Notes under the pieces: generated by a model
Database searches by the model: none
The model's input: the letters and a program-made list of their open reading frames with translations, nothing else
Told to the model about the DNA's origin: nothing
Shown: positions 1 through 6,773 of the stretch, one piece after another
Layout: every line of letters starts with the position of its first letter
Numbering within the stretch: position 1 is the stretch's first letter
Assembly: GCA_049324835.1 (NCBI GenBank)
Contig: JBMOMT010000075.1
Span: 1 to 35,515, forward strand
Direction: 5' to 3'
Length of the DNA: 35,515 nucleotides
DNA from: JBMOMT01 sp049324835
Lineage (GTDB): Bacteria; Chloroflexota; Anaerolineae; CAYNKW01
Made by a program: the position numbers and the translations under genes

Positions 1-1
1 G

Positions 2-184
2 AAAGCTCTACAACATCTGCTGAGCCGCTCGTTTAGCGGTAAAGCTCTGGCCGTGAAACGAGTGACAGAAAACCGGGGCAAGAACACGCCAGGAGTGGAC
101 GGAGAAATCTGGGACACTCGGGCAAAGGTTCACAACCGGGGTATTACTGTTGGGAAATCGCGTCTTGTTCCGCAAGGCGTTTGA
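2..184 (+). pseudogene. Group II intron reverse transcriptase/maturase, N-terminal remnant
   Basis: An open frame entering from the window edge translates to a piece of the N-terminal RT0 region of group II intron proteins. Its recognisable stretch is KALAVKRVTENRGKNTPGVD, followed by a GEIWDT motif. After WDT (about base 120) the similarity stops and the frame ends at a TGA (182-184), only 8 bases before intron domain V. A complete intron protein is normally 400-600 residues and has the YADD active site; none of that is present. This indicates an internal deletion that joined the start of the maturase gene to the 3' end of the intron. The 5' part of the intron lies outside the window. Confidence 0.8.
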
Positions 185-191
185 GATGCTT

Positions 192-266
192 GAGCCGTGT
201 GAAGGGAGACTTTCACGCACGGTTCTTAGGGGGCTGGGGGGCAGCAATGCCCCCTGGCTACCCGAC
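192..266 (+). mobile_element. 3' end of a group II intron (domains V and VI)
   Basis: Bases 192-225 form a 34-nt domain V hairpin. The outer arms GAGCCGTG and CACGGTTC pair, the AGC catalytic triad sits at 193-195, and a GGAGA-type loop closes the inner stem. Bases 226-266 form domain VI, with a G-rich stem closed by a GCAA loop near 246-249, and end in CTACCCGAC, which resembles the usual intron 3' terminus. Position and orientation match the maturase remnant just upstream. The exact 3' boundary (about 266) is inferred from this ending. The element cannot move by itself because its reverse transcriptase is missing. The intron class is not resolved. Confidence 0.85.
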
Positions 267-287
267 CGAGTGTGGTTTTGTGACGGG

Positions 288-365
288 TTTCGTTTTTGGT
301 GGGTTTCGGGTCAAGTTTGGTCTCACTGCGCAAGCCGCCCGCCGCTGAGCGCGGTGGCATTGGGC
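288..365 (+). other. Degenerate attC-like cassette boundary, copy 1
   Basis: This stretch starts with a T-rich block and runs through GTTTGGTCTCACTGCG-like sequence into GC-rich palindromic DNA, ending in ATTGGGC (359-365). Nearly the same first 50 bases recur at 3016-3068, again followed by a right end, GTTGGGC. ATTGGGC resembles the integron right core site (GTTRRRY), and a gene starts 15 bases later. A matching left core (RYYYAAC) is not visible, so the site is either decayed or a different kind of boundary repeat. Confidence 0.4.
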
Positions 366-379
366 AGAATGGAGAATCT

Positions 380-907
380 GTGAGTAAGGAAACCTCTTGT
401 ACCGGGCGTAGAGACCCAAGGTTTGTGACCATCCGTCGCGGCGGCACGCTTGACGGTCAGCAGCATCGTTTGCTTGTTGCCTGGGCCGCCGACTGTGCGG
501 AGCATGTTCTCAATTACTTCGAGTCGCAGTATCCAGACGACAACCGACCGCGACGCGCGCTCGAACAAGCACATGCCTGGGCGCGCGGCGAGCTCTCTAT
601 GATGCAAGCACGCGAGGCAGCTTATGCGGCCCATGATGCCGCCCAAGCAGCCACCGGCGCTGCCCGCGAGGCTGCACGCGCGGCGGGTCATGCGGTAGCC
701 ACCGCACACATGGCGGATCACGAACTCGGGGCTGCCGCCTATGCAATCAGGGCCGTTCGTGCTGCCTCACCAGTCGATGGGCGCGATGAAGCTGGACGGC
801 TTGAGTGCCAATGGCAGCGTGAACAGCTCCCGCGGGCGATCCGTGCCCTCGTGCTTGCGGATCAAGAACTTCGCAATCACAAGTTCTGGTCGCTTTTTCA
901 ATGCTGA
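380..907 (+). CDS. Imm-5-like putative immunity protein
   Basis: The 175-residue product resembles the Imm-5-like family: an all-helical protein with the early block TIRRGGTLD, then WAADCAEHVL, and an alanine-rich centre with AREAARAAGHAVATAHMADH. The last block, KFWSLF, sits at the C-terminus. The family was named from polymorphic toxin loci, where such proteins are thought to bind and block a toxin; its biochemical role is not settled. No signal peptide or membrane segment is seen, so it should be cytosolic. GTG at 380 is the preferred start because GGAG (371-374) lies 5 bases upstream; an in-frame codon at 296 would extend it into the boundary repeat. No toxin gene is adjacent. It lies between two attC-like sites, as a one-gene cassette would. 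Confidence 0.75.
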   Translation: MSKETSCTGRRDPRFVTIRRGGTLDGQQHRLLVAWAADCAEHVLNYFESQYPDDNRPRRALEQAHAWARGELSMMQAREAAYAAHDAAQAATGAAREAARAAGHAVATAHMADHELGAAAYAIRAVRAASPVDGRDEAGRLECQWQREQLPRAIRALVLADQELRNHKFWSLFQC

Positions 908-943
908 ACGAGAAAAGGCGTACCAGGCAACCGAGCAACGTCT

Positions 944-1008
944 GCCCAACAACGGCGTGCAGTGGACCGCTTCGCTCACTTTGGCGGCTGATGCCGGCGC
1001 CGTTGGGC
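944..1008 (+). other. attC-like recombination site (best of the window)
   Basis: The site begins with GCCCAAC (944-950) and ends with GTTGGGC (1002-1008), exact reverse complements that fit the integron R'' and R' core sites. Just inside them CGGCGTGCAG can pair with CTGATGCCG if one G is left unpaired in the left arm, as in the L''/L' boxes of attC sites with their extrahelical base. Total length is 65 bp, within the usual attC range. It starts 36 bases after the stop of the immunity gene and ends 33 bases before the next start, which is where a cassette junction should be. Recognition is by pattern only. Confidence 0.65.
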
Positions 1009-1041
1009 GGCTTGGGGGAGCTGTCAAAAGAGGAGATCAAA

Positions 1042-2832
1042 ATGAGCTACGGCAAGTTGTTACAGTCAATTGTTGGGCTGACATTGGTCGTATCGTTTGT
1101 AGTTGGATGCGGTGCTCCTACAGCTACGCCAGAACCAACATCCACATCTACACTCGCGCCGCCAAAACAAACGCCCACCCCAATTCCGCCAACGGCTACC
1201 TCTACGCCCACACTCGTGCCGCCAACACCAACGCCCACCCCGCTCCCCACGGCGACGCTCACATTGGCGCCTACACGCACCCCCATCCCCACCGGTACGC
1301 CCACCCCCACCCCCACACGCACCCTTGTCCCAACTGATACGCCCTCCCCAACGCCGACGCCTGCGCCTATACCCGCACTCTCGGGCCGCGTGATGGATGT
1401 TCTCACCGGCCAGGGCATCGCGGGCGCCAGGGTCGAGCTGTTGCCCGGTGACGAGGCGACCACCACGGACGCCGATGGCCGCTACGCCCTGTTCGACCTG
1501 CCGGCGGGCGAGTATCGGGTGCGGGCCTCCGCTCCAGGTTATGCGCGCGAATACTGGGACAACGTCGCGCCGTCCGAGCAGGCCGCCTGGGTCAACGTGT
1601 CACCGGATGCGCCCGTCACCGGCGTCGATTTTGCTCTCAGCGAGGGCGGCTCGATTTCCGGGCGCATCACCCAGGACGATGGCGTGACGCCCATCGCCGC
1701 AGCCTGGGTGTTCGTCCGGCCCAGCCAATACAGATTCGACGACGGTTTTTGGGCCGCCACAGACGCCGAGGGCGTCTACCAGGTCGAAGGGTTGCCCCTG
1801 GGGAACTATAGGGTCACGGTCGAGGCCCCCGGCTACGCCCGGCTGCGCTACTATAATGGCGCTCAAGGGGTCTATGATTGGACCAACGCCGTCGATGTGA
1901 CGGTGCTCCCGCCCGCCACTGTCCCTGACGTCGACATCAGCCTGCAATTGGGCGCCTCTATATCCGGGCGTGTCTACCGAAGCGACGGCGTGACGCCCCT
2001 GGCGTATGCACACGTGAACGCCGAGGAGCAAACTTTTCCTCTGGAGGGTTTCGACACCAATGCGAACAGCGCTGGCGATTACACCCTGGAGGGGTTGCCG
2101 TCGGGGAGCTATACGCTGGCCGCCGGGGCGCGGGGCTTTGCTAACCTCTGGTACGATTCCCAACTCACTTCATGCAACGTGGATCGTTTGACCCTCGAGG
2201 AGGGCCAGGTACTCAGCGGCGTTGATTTCGCCCTGGAACTGGCCGCGCCCCTGCGCGGGCACGTCTATGCCGAGAGCGGCGAAGCGCTTCCCGCTCTTGC
2301 CGTGGTCGCCGCTTTTGAGGCATGTCTTGGAACGGCTAACATAGCGGGTACCGATTCTAACGGCGCTTATGAGTTGTGGTTGGGCGCAGGCGACTATTAC
2401 ATCTGGTCCGGGCGGGACGACTCCCCTACGTACGTGGTCGAGTGGTACGATGGCGTTTACAGCGTTCAAGACGCCGACCTGGTTCACCTGACAGCGCCCG
2501 ATGGAGTAGCGGGGATAGATTTTTATCTGTCCAGGGGCGGCAGCATTTCCGGCCATGTCTACGAGGCGGACGGTGTGACGCCGGTTTCCGGCGCCCGGGT
2601 GTATGCTTTTTCCGTCGCTGGCCGTTACCCTGGCAATGGCTCGAACACGGGGACTGACGGCAGCTATACGATCCTCGGTCTCCCGTCGGGCCGTTATCAC
2701 GTTCAGGCGGCGGTGTCGGGCCACGTGGCCGTGTATTACGCCGACGCCCTTGAAACGGCCTCGGCGGTGGAGGTGGTCGTCGACGCGCCCGGCGACACCC
2801 CCGGCATTGATTTTTCGTTGAGCCGCAATTAG
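1042..2832 (+). CDS. Lipoprotein with five carboxypeptidase-regulatory-like repeats
   Basis: The 596-residue product has a lipoprotein signal peptide (MSYGKLLQSIVGLTLVVSF) and a lipobox ending at VVGC near residue 24. A long Thr/Pro-rich linker follows (about 30-110). Five beta-sandwich repeats of roughly 95 residues begin near 114, 204, 306, 403 and 501. Each opens with a SISGRV-type strand, carries a TDADGRY-like turn and a LPAGEYRV-like strand, and ends in VDFALS-like sequence. This matches the carboxypeptidase regulatory-like / SdrB-like fold, which acts as a structural or binding module outside the cell. No catalytic domain is present. ATG at 1042 is chosen because AGGAG (1031-1035) lies 6 bases upstream and it gives the signal peptide; upstream codons would read through the attC-like site. 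The ligand is unknown. Confidence 0.85.
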   Translation: MSYGKLLQSIVGLTLVVSFVVGCGAPTATPEPTSTSTLAPPKQTPTPIPPTATSTPTLVPPTPTPTPLPTATLTLAPTRTPIPTGTPTPTPTRTLVPTDTPSPTPTPAPIPALSGRVMDVLTGQGIAGARVELLPGDEATTTDADGRYALFDLPAGEYRVRASAPGYAREYWDNVAPSEQAAWVNVSPDAPVTGVDFALSEGGSISGRITQDDGVTPIAAAWVFVRPSQYRFDDGFWAATDAEGVYQVEGLPLGNYRVTVEAPGYARLRYYNGAQGVYDWTNAVDVTVLPPATVPDVDISLQLGASISGRVYRSDGVTPLAYAHVNAEEQTFPLEGFDTNANSAGDYTLEGLPSGSYTLAAGARGFANLWYDSQLTSCNVDRLTLEEGQVLSGVDFALELAAPLRGHVYAESGEALPALAVVAAFEACLGTANIAGTDSNGAYELWLGAGDYYIWSGRDDSPTYVVEWYDGVYSVQDADLVHLTAPDGVAGIDFYLSRGGSISGHVYEADGVTPVSGARVYAFSVAGRYPGNGSNTGTDGSYTILGLPSGRYHVQAAVSGHVAVYYADALETASAVEVVVDAPGDTPGIDFSLSRN

Positions 2833-2854
2833 AGCTCTCTGAGGTTTTGGAAAC

Positions 2855-2975
2855 CGCTCGGCTGAGCGCCCTCGGCCTGAGCGTTCGACTGAGGGCTTCC
2901 GCTGAGCGTCAGCCGAAGCGCTCACGCCCGAAGGCTCGGTCGAGCCGTCGAGAGGTTCAGGCAGGCCGGATGGGC
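2855..2975. repeat. GCTGAGCG-rich interspersed palindromic repeat
   Basis: The gene-free stretch 2833-3264 begins with about 120 bases built from variants of GCTGAGCG, CTTCCGCTGAGCGTCAG and their complements. These can fold into several overlapping hairpins. No convincing ORF is present. It looks like a dispersed palindromic repeat; the copy number elsewhere in the genome cannot be seen from this window. Confidence 0.5.
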
Positions 2976-3015
2976 GGAGGGTGTCGCACTGATCGAGGCT
3001 CCAATCGATGCCGGT

Positions 3016-3165
3016 TTTCGTTTTTGTCGCGTTTCGGGTCACGTTTGGTCTCACTGCGAAGGCCGCCTGCCTTCACAGACAGGCCTGCCTTCGCAGACAG
3101 GCCTGCCTTCGCAGACAGGCCTGCCTTCGCAGACAGGCGTGCGGCTGAGGCGCGGCACGTTGGGC
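3016..3165 (+). other. Degenerate attC-like cassette boundary, copy 2
   Basis: Bases 3016-3068 repeat 288-340 almost exactly, and the element ends in GTTGGGC (3159-3165), the same right core as at 1002-1008. Between them the variable part has been expanded by four 18-base units. A left core complementary to GTTGGGC is not seen. The element lies between the repeat lipoprotein and the radical SAM gene, again at a gene boundary. Confidence 0.4.
3066..3137. repeat. Tandem repeat, 4 x 18 bp
   Basis: Four adjacent units of CCTGCCTTCGCAGACAGG start at 3066, 3084, 3102 and 3120; the first differs by one base. Each unit is an imperfect palindrome. A single copy of the same unit lies in the attC-like site at 7773-7833 (opposite strand), and a related CCTGCCTGC palindrome lies in 4244-4320. 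There are no spacers, so it is not a CRISPR array. Confidence 0.9.
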
Positions 3166-3264
3166 GGTCCTATTTCAGAGTATAGCCGGTTTCTCAACCT
3201 CCATTCAATGGTTCAGGTTCAATTACACCCAGATGATGTAGCGATATGCAGGTGATGTAGCGAT

Positions 3265-4236
3265 ATGAAGGGGCCATTAACAGATCGATTGACAAGATGT
3301 GAATGTTGCCCGCGCAGATGCCGGGTGAACCGGCTTGAGGGCCAGGTTGGGTTTTGCAGGACCCCTGCCAGTATTCAGGTTTCTCATGCCGGTCTACATT
3401 TTGGAGAAGAACCCCCCATCTCAGGGACAAAAGGTTCAGGGGCCATTTTTTTCGCCGGATGTAATCTGCGCTGTGTGTTTTGCCAGAATTACCAGATCAG
3501 CCAGGAGTTTCAGCAGGGCCACACTCGAACTCTGACCACAGATGAGCTTGCATCTGAAATGCTGCGCCTGCAGGATGAAGGCGCCCACAATATCAACTTT
3601 GTATCGCCTTCTCACATGATTTATCAGATGGCCGATGCTATCAGCGTGGCAAAGGGAAAGGGACTTGTTGTGCCTGTTGTGTACAACTCTAACGGATATG
3701 ATTCAGTGGATGCGCTGCGGCAGTTGCGGGGTCTGGTGGACATCTACCTTCCGGACCTCAAATACCTGGAAAACGAACTGGGAAAGCGGTTTTCTGGGGT
3801 GGACGATTATGCGGACATCGTGCCCGAGGTTCTCAGAGAGATGTTGGATCAGGTCGGCCACCTGGAAATGGATGATGAAGGCATTGCAGTGCGGGGATTG
3901 CTGGTGCGGCATCTGGTATTGCCCGACTACTTGGATAACAGCCAAAGATGCCTGCACTTTGTGGCAGATTTTTGTCCGGATACCTTTGTCAGTATCATGG
4001 CCCAATATTCTCCTCAATATAAGGCCTGTGATTATCCCGGGCTAAATCGGACGCTGACAGAAGACGAATATGATGAGGTCACGGATTATGCCCTTGACCT
4101 TGGTCTTGAGAATGCCTTCATTCAGGAACTTGAAAGTCAGGAGCACTATCTGCCTGATTTTGCACAGGAAAGCCCTTTCAACTCTGCTTTATCCAGTTCT
4201 GGCTCTTCTGTGCCTGAACTGATGGGTAGTGAATGA
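3265..4236 (+). CDS. Radical SAM protein of the PflX/PflA-like family
   Basis: The 323-residue protein carries the radical SAM cluster motif CNLRCVFC (Cys66, Cys70, Cys73), which binds a 4Fe-4S cluster and S-adenosylmethionine. Ahead of it is a second Cys set, C12, C14, C15, C19 and C31, in the CxCCPRRC...GFC arrangement typical of PflX-type (COG1313-like) relatives of pyruvate formate-lyase activase. The actual substrate of this subgroup is not established, and no glycyl radical enzyme gene is nearby. It should be a cytosolic enzyme. Its base composition is visibly less GC-rich than the surrounding genes, which fits acquisition. ATG at 3265 is preceded by AGGTGAT at 3250-3256; a 15-base direct repeat (3234-3248 and 3253-3267) spans the start. 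The stop is 7 bases before an attC-like site. Confidence 0.85.
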   Translation: MKGPLTDRLTRCECCPRRCRVNRLEGQVGFCRTPASIQVSHAGLHFGEEPPISGTKGSGAIFFAGCNLRCVFCQNYQISQEFQQGHTRTLTTDELASEMLRLQDEGAHNINFVSPSHMIYQMADAISVAKGKGLVVPVVYNSNGYDSVDALRQLRGLVDIYLPDLKYLENELGKRFSGVDDYADIVPEVLREMLDQVGHLEMDDEGIAVRGLLVRHLVLPDYLDNSQRCLHFVADFCPDTFVSIMAQYSPQYKACDYPGLNRTLTEDEYDEVTDYALDLGLENAFIQELESQEHYLPDFAQESPFNSALSSSGSSVPELMGSE

Positions 4237-4243
4237 TGAGGCC

Positions 4244-4320
4244 GCCCAACAACTCGTTGGCGCCTGCCTGCCGCGCTCGCGGCGCAGGCAGGCGTGTGGC
4301 TGAACCCGGTGGCGTTAGGC
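4244..4320 (+). other. attC-like recombination site
   Basis: GCCCAAC (4244-4250) and GTTAGGC (4314-4320) form R''/R'-like ends that pair with one G-T wobble. The centre is a strong hairpin, CCTGCCTGC against GCAGGCAGG. Length is 77 bp. It begins 7 bases after the radical SAM stop and precedes the lipoprotein start at 4369. The inner L boxes are weaker than at 944-1008. Confidence 0.55.
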
Positions 4321-4474
4321 GGCACACAGCTATCCCGATTTAGTCATGGAGAAAGAGAGTTTTCACAAATGTCCAAAATCCTCTACGTGGTACTCTTTGT
4401 TTCTCTGATGGTCTTGGCAACCGCATGCGCTGGCGCAACAGCCACACCGACTGTTGGCGTAACTGCCACCCCGG
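4318..4474 (+). repeat. Shared lipoprotein leader block, copy 1
   Basis: From the right end of the attC-like site, through CTATCCCGATTTAGTCATGG and the first codons of the TolB-type lipoprotein, this sequence is closely similar to the leader of another lipoprotein at 7598-7775 on the minus strand. Similarity covers the untranslated region, the signal peptide (MSKILY...LATAC) and the ATPTVGVTATP linker start, then ends. Confidence 0.85.
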
Positions 4475-5445
4475 TCTCGCCGACGCCGCCGGCGGCAACC
4501 ACCACGCCGATGCCGCCAACTGACACGCCGTCTGGGCCCACGGCCACTCAAACGCCTGCTTCCACACCCACCCCTCCCGATGGCCGCAGCGGCGGCCTGA
4601 TCGCCTTTTACTCCGATCGCGACGGCAATCCCGAAATCTATATCATGAATCCCGATGGTAGTGACCAGCGCCGCTTGAANNNNNNNNNNTTTAGCCCGTC
4701 TGAGGATAGTTCACCGGACTGGTCGCCGGATGGTAGCCAAATCGCCTTCATCTCGGATCGAGATGACCCCCAGTCTGGAAACTGCTTCCCCAATTGTGCT
4801 TACCAAATCTATGTCATCAACGCCGATGGCAGCGGAGAGCACAGACTGGTGGAGACCGAATTTAGCACCCTTCACCCAGACTGGCACCCCGATGGCACAA
4901 AGTTGAGCTTTGACACGGAATTGAACCTCAAAGGAGACATCTATGTCGTCGATGCAGATGGCAGCGGCCTGCAGCGGCTGATCCAGGATGGGTTCTGGGC
5001 GGATTGGTCGCCGGATGGCGCGCAGATCGTCTTTGCCTCCAAGCGGGATGGAAACGTCGAGATCTATGTGGCAGACGCCGATGGGAGCAACCAGCGGCGA
5101 CTGACCGAAAACACGAGCCTGGAATTTTTCCCAGCCTGGTCGCCGGATGGACGCAGAATCGCTTTTGCGAGGTTGGAGACAAAGCAGATCTATGTCATCA
5201 ACGCAGAGGGCAGTGACGAGCAACAACTGACCCATCAGCGTAACACAGAGAATCCGTCATGGTCTCCGGACGGTACTCAGATTGTTTTTCAGTCGAACAG
5301 TGAGGGCAGCTTTGAGATCTATGCCATCGCTGTCGAGGATGCCCTTCAGGAGAGTGGGCGTTCGAGTCCCCGCCGGTTGACGGAGAACCGTGCGGCGGAT
5401 CTCTGGCCCTGCTGGGGGCCGGCAGCCATCCATGATTCTCTTTGA
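4369..5445 (+). CDS. TolB-type beta-propeller lipoprotein
   Basis: The product (358 codons including the assembly gap) begins MSKILYVVLFVSLMVLATAC, a lipoprotein signal with lipobox LATAC. A Thr/Pro-rich linker follows. Then come about six to seven WD40-like/PD40 repeats with the signatures IYVxxADGS, RRLTE and WSPDGxxIAF, the fold of the TolB C-terminal domain. It should be an outer-face anchored propeller; such domains usually bind proteins or glycans. ATG at 4369 is chosen because it starts the signal peptide, with a purine-rich GAGAG about 9 bases upstream; an upstream in-frame codon at 4294 lies inside the attC-like site. Ten Ns (4680-4689) interrupt the first repeat, so local length and frame are not certain. 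The end, ...GPAAIHDSL, overlaps an FG-GAP fragment. Confidence 0.85.
   Translation: MSKILYVVLFVSLMVLATACAGATATPTVGVTATPVSPTPPAATTTPMPPTDTPSGPTATQTPASTPTPPDGRSGGLIAFYSDRDGNPEIYIMNPDGSDQRRLXXXXFSPSEDSSPDWSPDGSQIAFISDRDDPQSGNCFPNCAYQIYVINADGSGEHRLVETEFSTLHPDWHPDGTKLSFDTELNLKGDIYVVDADGSGLQRLIQDGFWADWSPDGAQIVFASKRDGNVEIYVADADGSNQRRLTENTSLEFFPAWSPDGRRIAFARLETKQIYVINAEGSDEQQLTHQRNTENPSWSPDGTQIVFQSNSEGSFEIYAIAVEDALQESGRSSPRRLTENRAADLWPCWGPAAIHDSL
4680..4689. other. Assembly gap (10 Ns)
   Basis: Ten unknown bases lie inside the first propeller repeat. The frame happens to stay open, but the repeat is about 3-6 residues longer than its neighbours when the Ns are counted, so the true gap size may differ. 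Confidence 0.99.
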
Positions 5446-6241
5446 CGAGTGCACAAACCTTTCCTTCTGTCCCTACGTACCAGATCGGGCTGGCTGACCT
5501 GGATGGCGATGGTGATCTCGACGCTGTTTTTTCCAATGGGCAGGCCAACGATTCCCAGGTGTGGCTGAATGATGGGAGCGGATTCTTTGCCGATAGTGGG
5601 CAAACGCTGGGAAAATACGGGCGCGGCGTCACCCCCGGCAGGGGCGTGTTTGTCGGCCCGCTCCCGCCGGTGGGGGTCGGCGCAGCGCATGAAAGGTCTC
5701 CGCAGGGCGCTCCCACATCCCCGCACCTGACTGTGTTTACGGGGCAGGTCCCGGAGTAATCCCCCCCGTCACACTCCATCGCATTGCCGCTATTGTCACA
5801 GCAGGTTTTGTAGGGCACCGTGCCCACCGCACAGCCCGACTCTGTGCACCAGCCCGGATGCAATGTCTCCCCTCCCAGGCACGAGTCCGTCGCCCCGCAC
5901 TGCTCGTAGCTATATGTCACCTCGCACGTATGAGAAAAGCTACCAGAAGCCTCCACAATACACTGACCATCATAATTCCAGCACCAGATGTCCTGGCAGG
6001 GCATGCCGGCCGGACAGCCCCCGCCGCTGTTACAGCAACTGGCCTGAAAACTCCCGCACTCCCCCTGGTCGCAGCTGTCGCCAACACAGATGCAGAGAAA
6101 CTCACACTCCGGCTCGCCCATCTGCGTGCAGTGACAGCCCGCCTGGCGGCTATCGTAACAACCGCCGGTGGCCCCAACGCTCCCGCCCGCCATCAGAAAC
6201 AAAAGGCCCAAAACCGGAAAAACTCTTTTTAGCCCCCTCAC
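5198..6241 (-). CDS. Cysteine-rich secreted protein, 3' end broken
   Basis: The protein starts at a GTG overlapping the stop of the upstream gene (GTGA). It has a signal peptide (RGLKRVFPVLGLLFLMAGG) and about 26 cysteines within the next 160 residues, in pairs and CxC patterns (for example CHC, CIC, CC). It is not homologous to any family I recognise; a disulfide-rich extracellular protein is likely. After the last cysteine comes a short Thr/Pro stretch (PTPTGGSGPTNTPLPG), and near base 5620 the sequence joins an FG-GAP fragment lying on the other strand. From there to the stop at 5198 the frame is antisense to that fragment and to the TolB gene, so the last 140 or so residues are probably spurious. 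The reliable part is about 5620-6241. A natural inversion or an assembly chimera could explain the join. Confidence 0.6.
   Translation of the reverse strand: MRGLKRVFPVLGLLFLMAGGSVGATGGCYDSRQAGCHCTQMGEPECEFLCICVGDSCDQGECGSFQASCCNSGGGCPAGMPCQDIWCWNYDGQCIVEASGSFSHTCEVTYSYEQCGATDSCLGGETLHPGWCTESGCAVGTVPYKTCCDNSGNAMECDGGDYSGTCPVNTVRCGDVGAPCGDLSCAAPTPTGGSGPTNTPLPGVTPRPYFPSVCPLSAKNPLPSFSHTWESLACPLEKTASRSPSPSRSASPIWYVGTEGKVCALVKENHGWLPAPSRARDPPHGSPSTGGDSNAHSPEGHPRQRWHRSQSCPHCSTEKQSEYRPETMTDSLCYADGSVVARHCPLR
5442..5620 (+). pseudogene. FG-GAP/VCBS repeat protein fragment
   Basis: The frame opening at a TTG that overlaps the TolB-lipoprotein stop encodes one FG-GAP-type calcium-binding repeat: GLADLDGDGDLDAVF, then QVWLNDGSGFFADSGQTLG. 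Full proteins of this type have many such repeats and a signal peptide. Here there is no signal peptide, and similarity ends abruptly after QTLG near base 5615-5620. The remaining frame (to 5759) is antisense to the Cys-rich gene and looks non-coding. It is best read as a fragment broken at both ends. Confidence 0.65.
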
Positions 6242-6726
6242 CTCAAATCCTGGGGCAAAACTTTAACCTTCTTCCCCTCCCCGTCCGTCCAGTAAACCAC
6301 CAGGTTATAGTTGCCAAAATACCCAAGCCTTTCCCCCGTCACCCGGCCCAGAACCTGGCCTTTTTCGACATTCTCCGCCCTCTGTTTCACCTCGCCTTTG
6401 AGAAGATAAACCGCGCCCCCGCCCTCAAAAGCCTCCGAAAAAAACTCTTCCGCCTCCTCTTTCGTCTGCCCTACGCTCATCGTCCCGGCCCTCACGCTCA
6501 CGCTGTCCACCAGCGCCCGGTATTCTTCCCCCGAAGGCGCCAAAAACCCCAGACCAAAATACTCCCCGCCCAGGCTCACCGCCTCCGCGCTCCGGCAGCG
6601 CCGGCCCTTCACCGGACAGTCGTATTTTCCCCAAGGTCTGGCTAAATACCCCATTTCCACCGCCCCATACCACAAGCCTCCCGCTGTCAAAACCAACATC
6701 AGAAAACCGGCCAATATTTTCCCCAC
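6238..6726 (-). CDS. Small membrane-anchored protein of unknown function
   Basis: The 162-residue product begins with a hydrophobic segment (MGKILAGFLMLVLTAGGLWY), a signal peptide or N-terminal anchor, followed by a soluble region with no family I recognise. Two cysteines (CPVKGRRC) near residues 37-43 could form a disulfide. The start used is a GTG at 6726; a TGAGG lies about 12 bases upstream, so the start is not firm. It sits 47 bases downstream of a lipoprotein gene and overlaps the Cys-rich gene by four bases. The three look like one transcription unit of exported proteins. Confidence 0.65.
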   Translation of the reverse strand: MGKILAGFLMLVLTAGGLWYGAVEMGYLARPWGKYDCPVKGRRCRSAEAVSLGGEYFGLGFLAPSGEEYRALVDSVSVRAGTMSVGQTKEEAEEFFSEAFEGGGAVYLLKGEVKQRAENVEKGQVLGRVTGERLGYFGNYNLVVYWTDGEGKKVKVLPQDLR

Positions 6727-6773
6727 ACCCCAGCATACCTCACCATCAGAGTCTCTTCAACCGCCCCCCGCTT

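Noticed and set aside
2..266. Functional group II intron
   Set aside because: Only the RT0 fragment and domains V-VI are present; the reverse transcriptase core is missing.
741..1337. 198-codon plus-strand ORF rich in His, Thr and Asn
   Set aside because: Out-of-frame reading of the immunity gene, the attC-like site and the Thr/Pro linker.
2170..3054. 294-codon minus-strand ORF across the end of the repeat lipoprotein
   Set aside because: Antisense to a coding region with clear domain repeats, and it extends into a palindromic repeat.
3066..3137. Possible CRISPR repeats
   Set aside because: Four 18-base units are directly adjacent without spacers and no cas genes are present.
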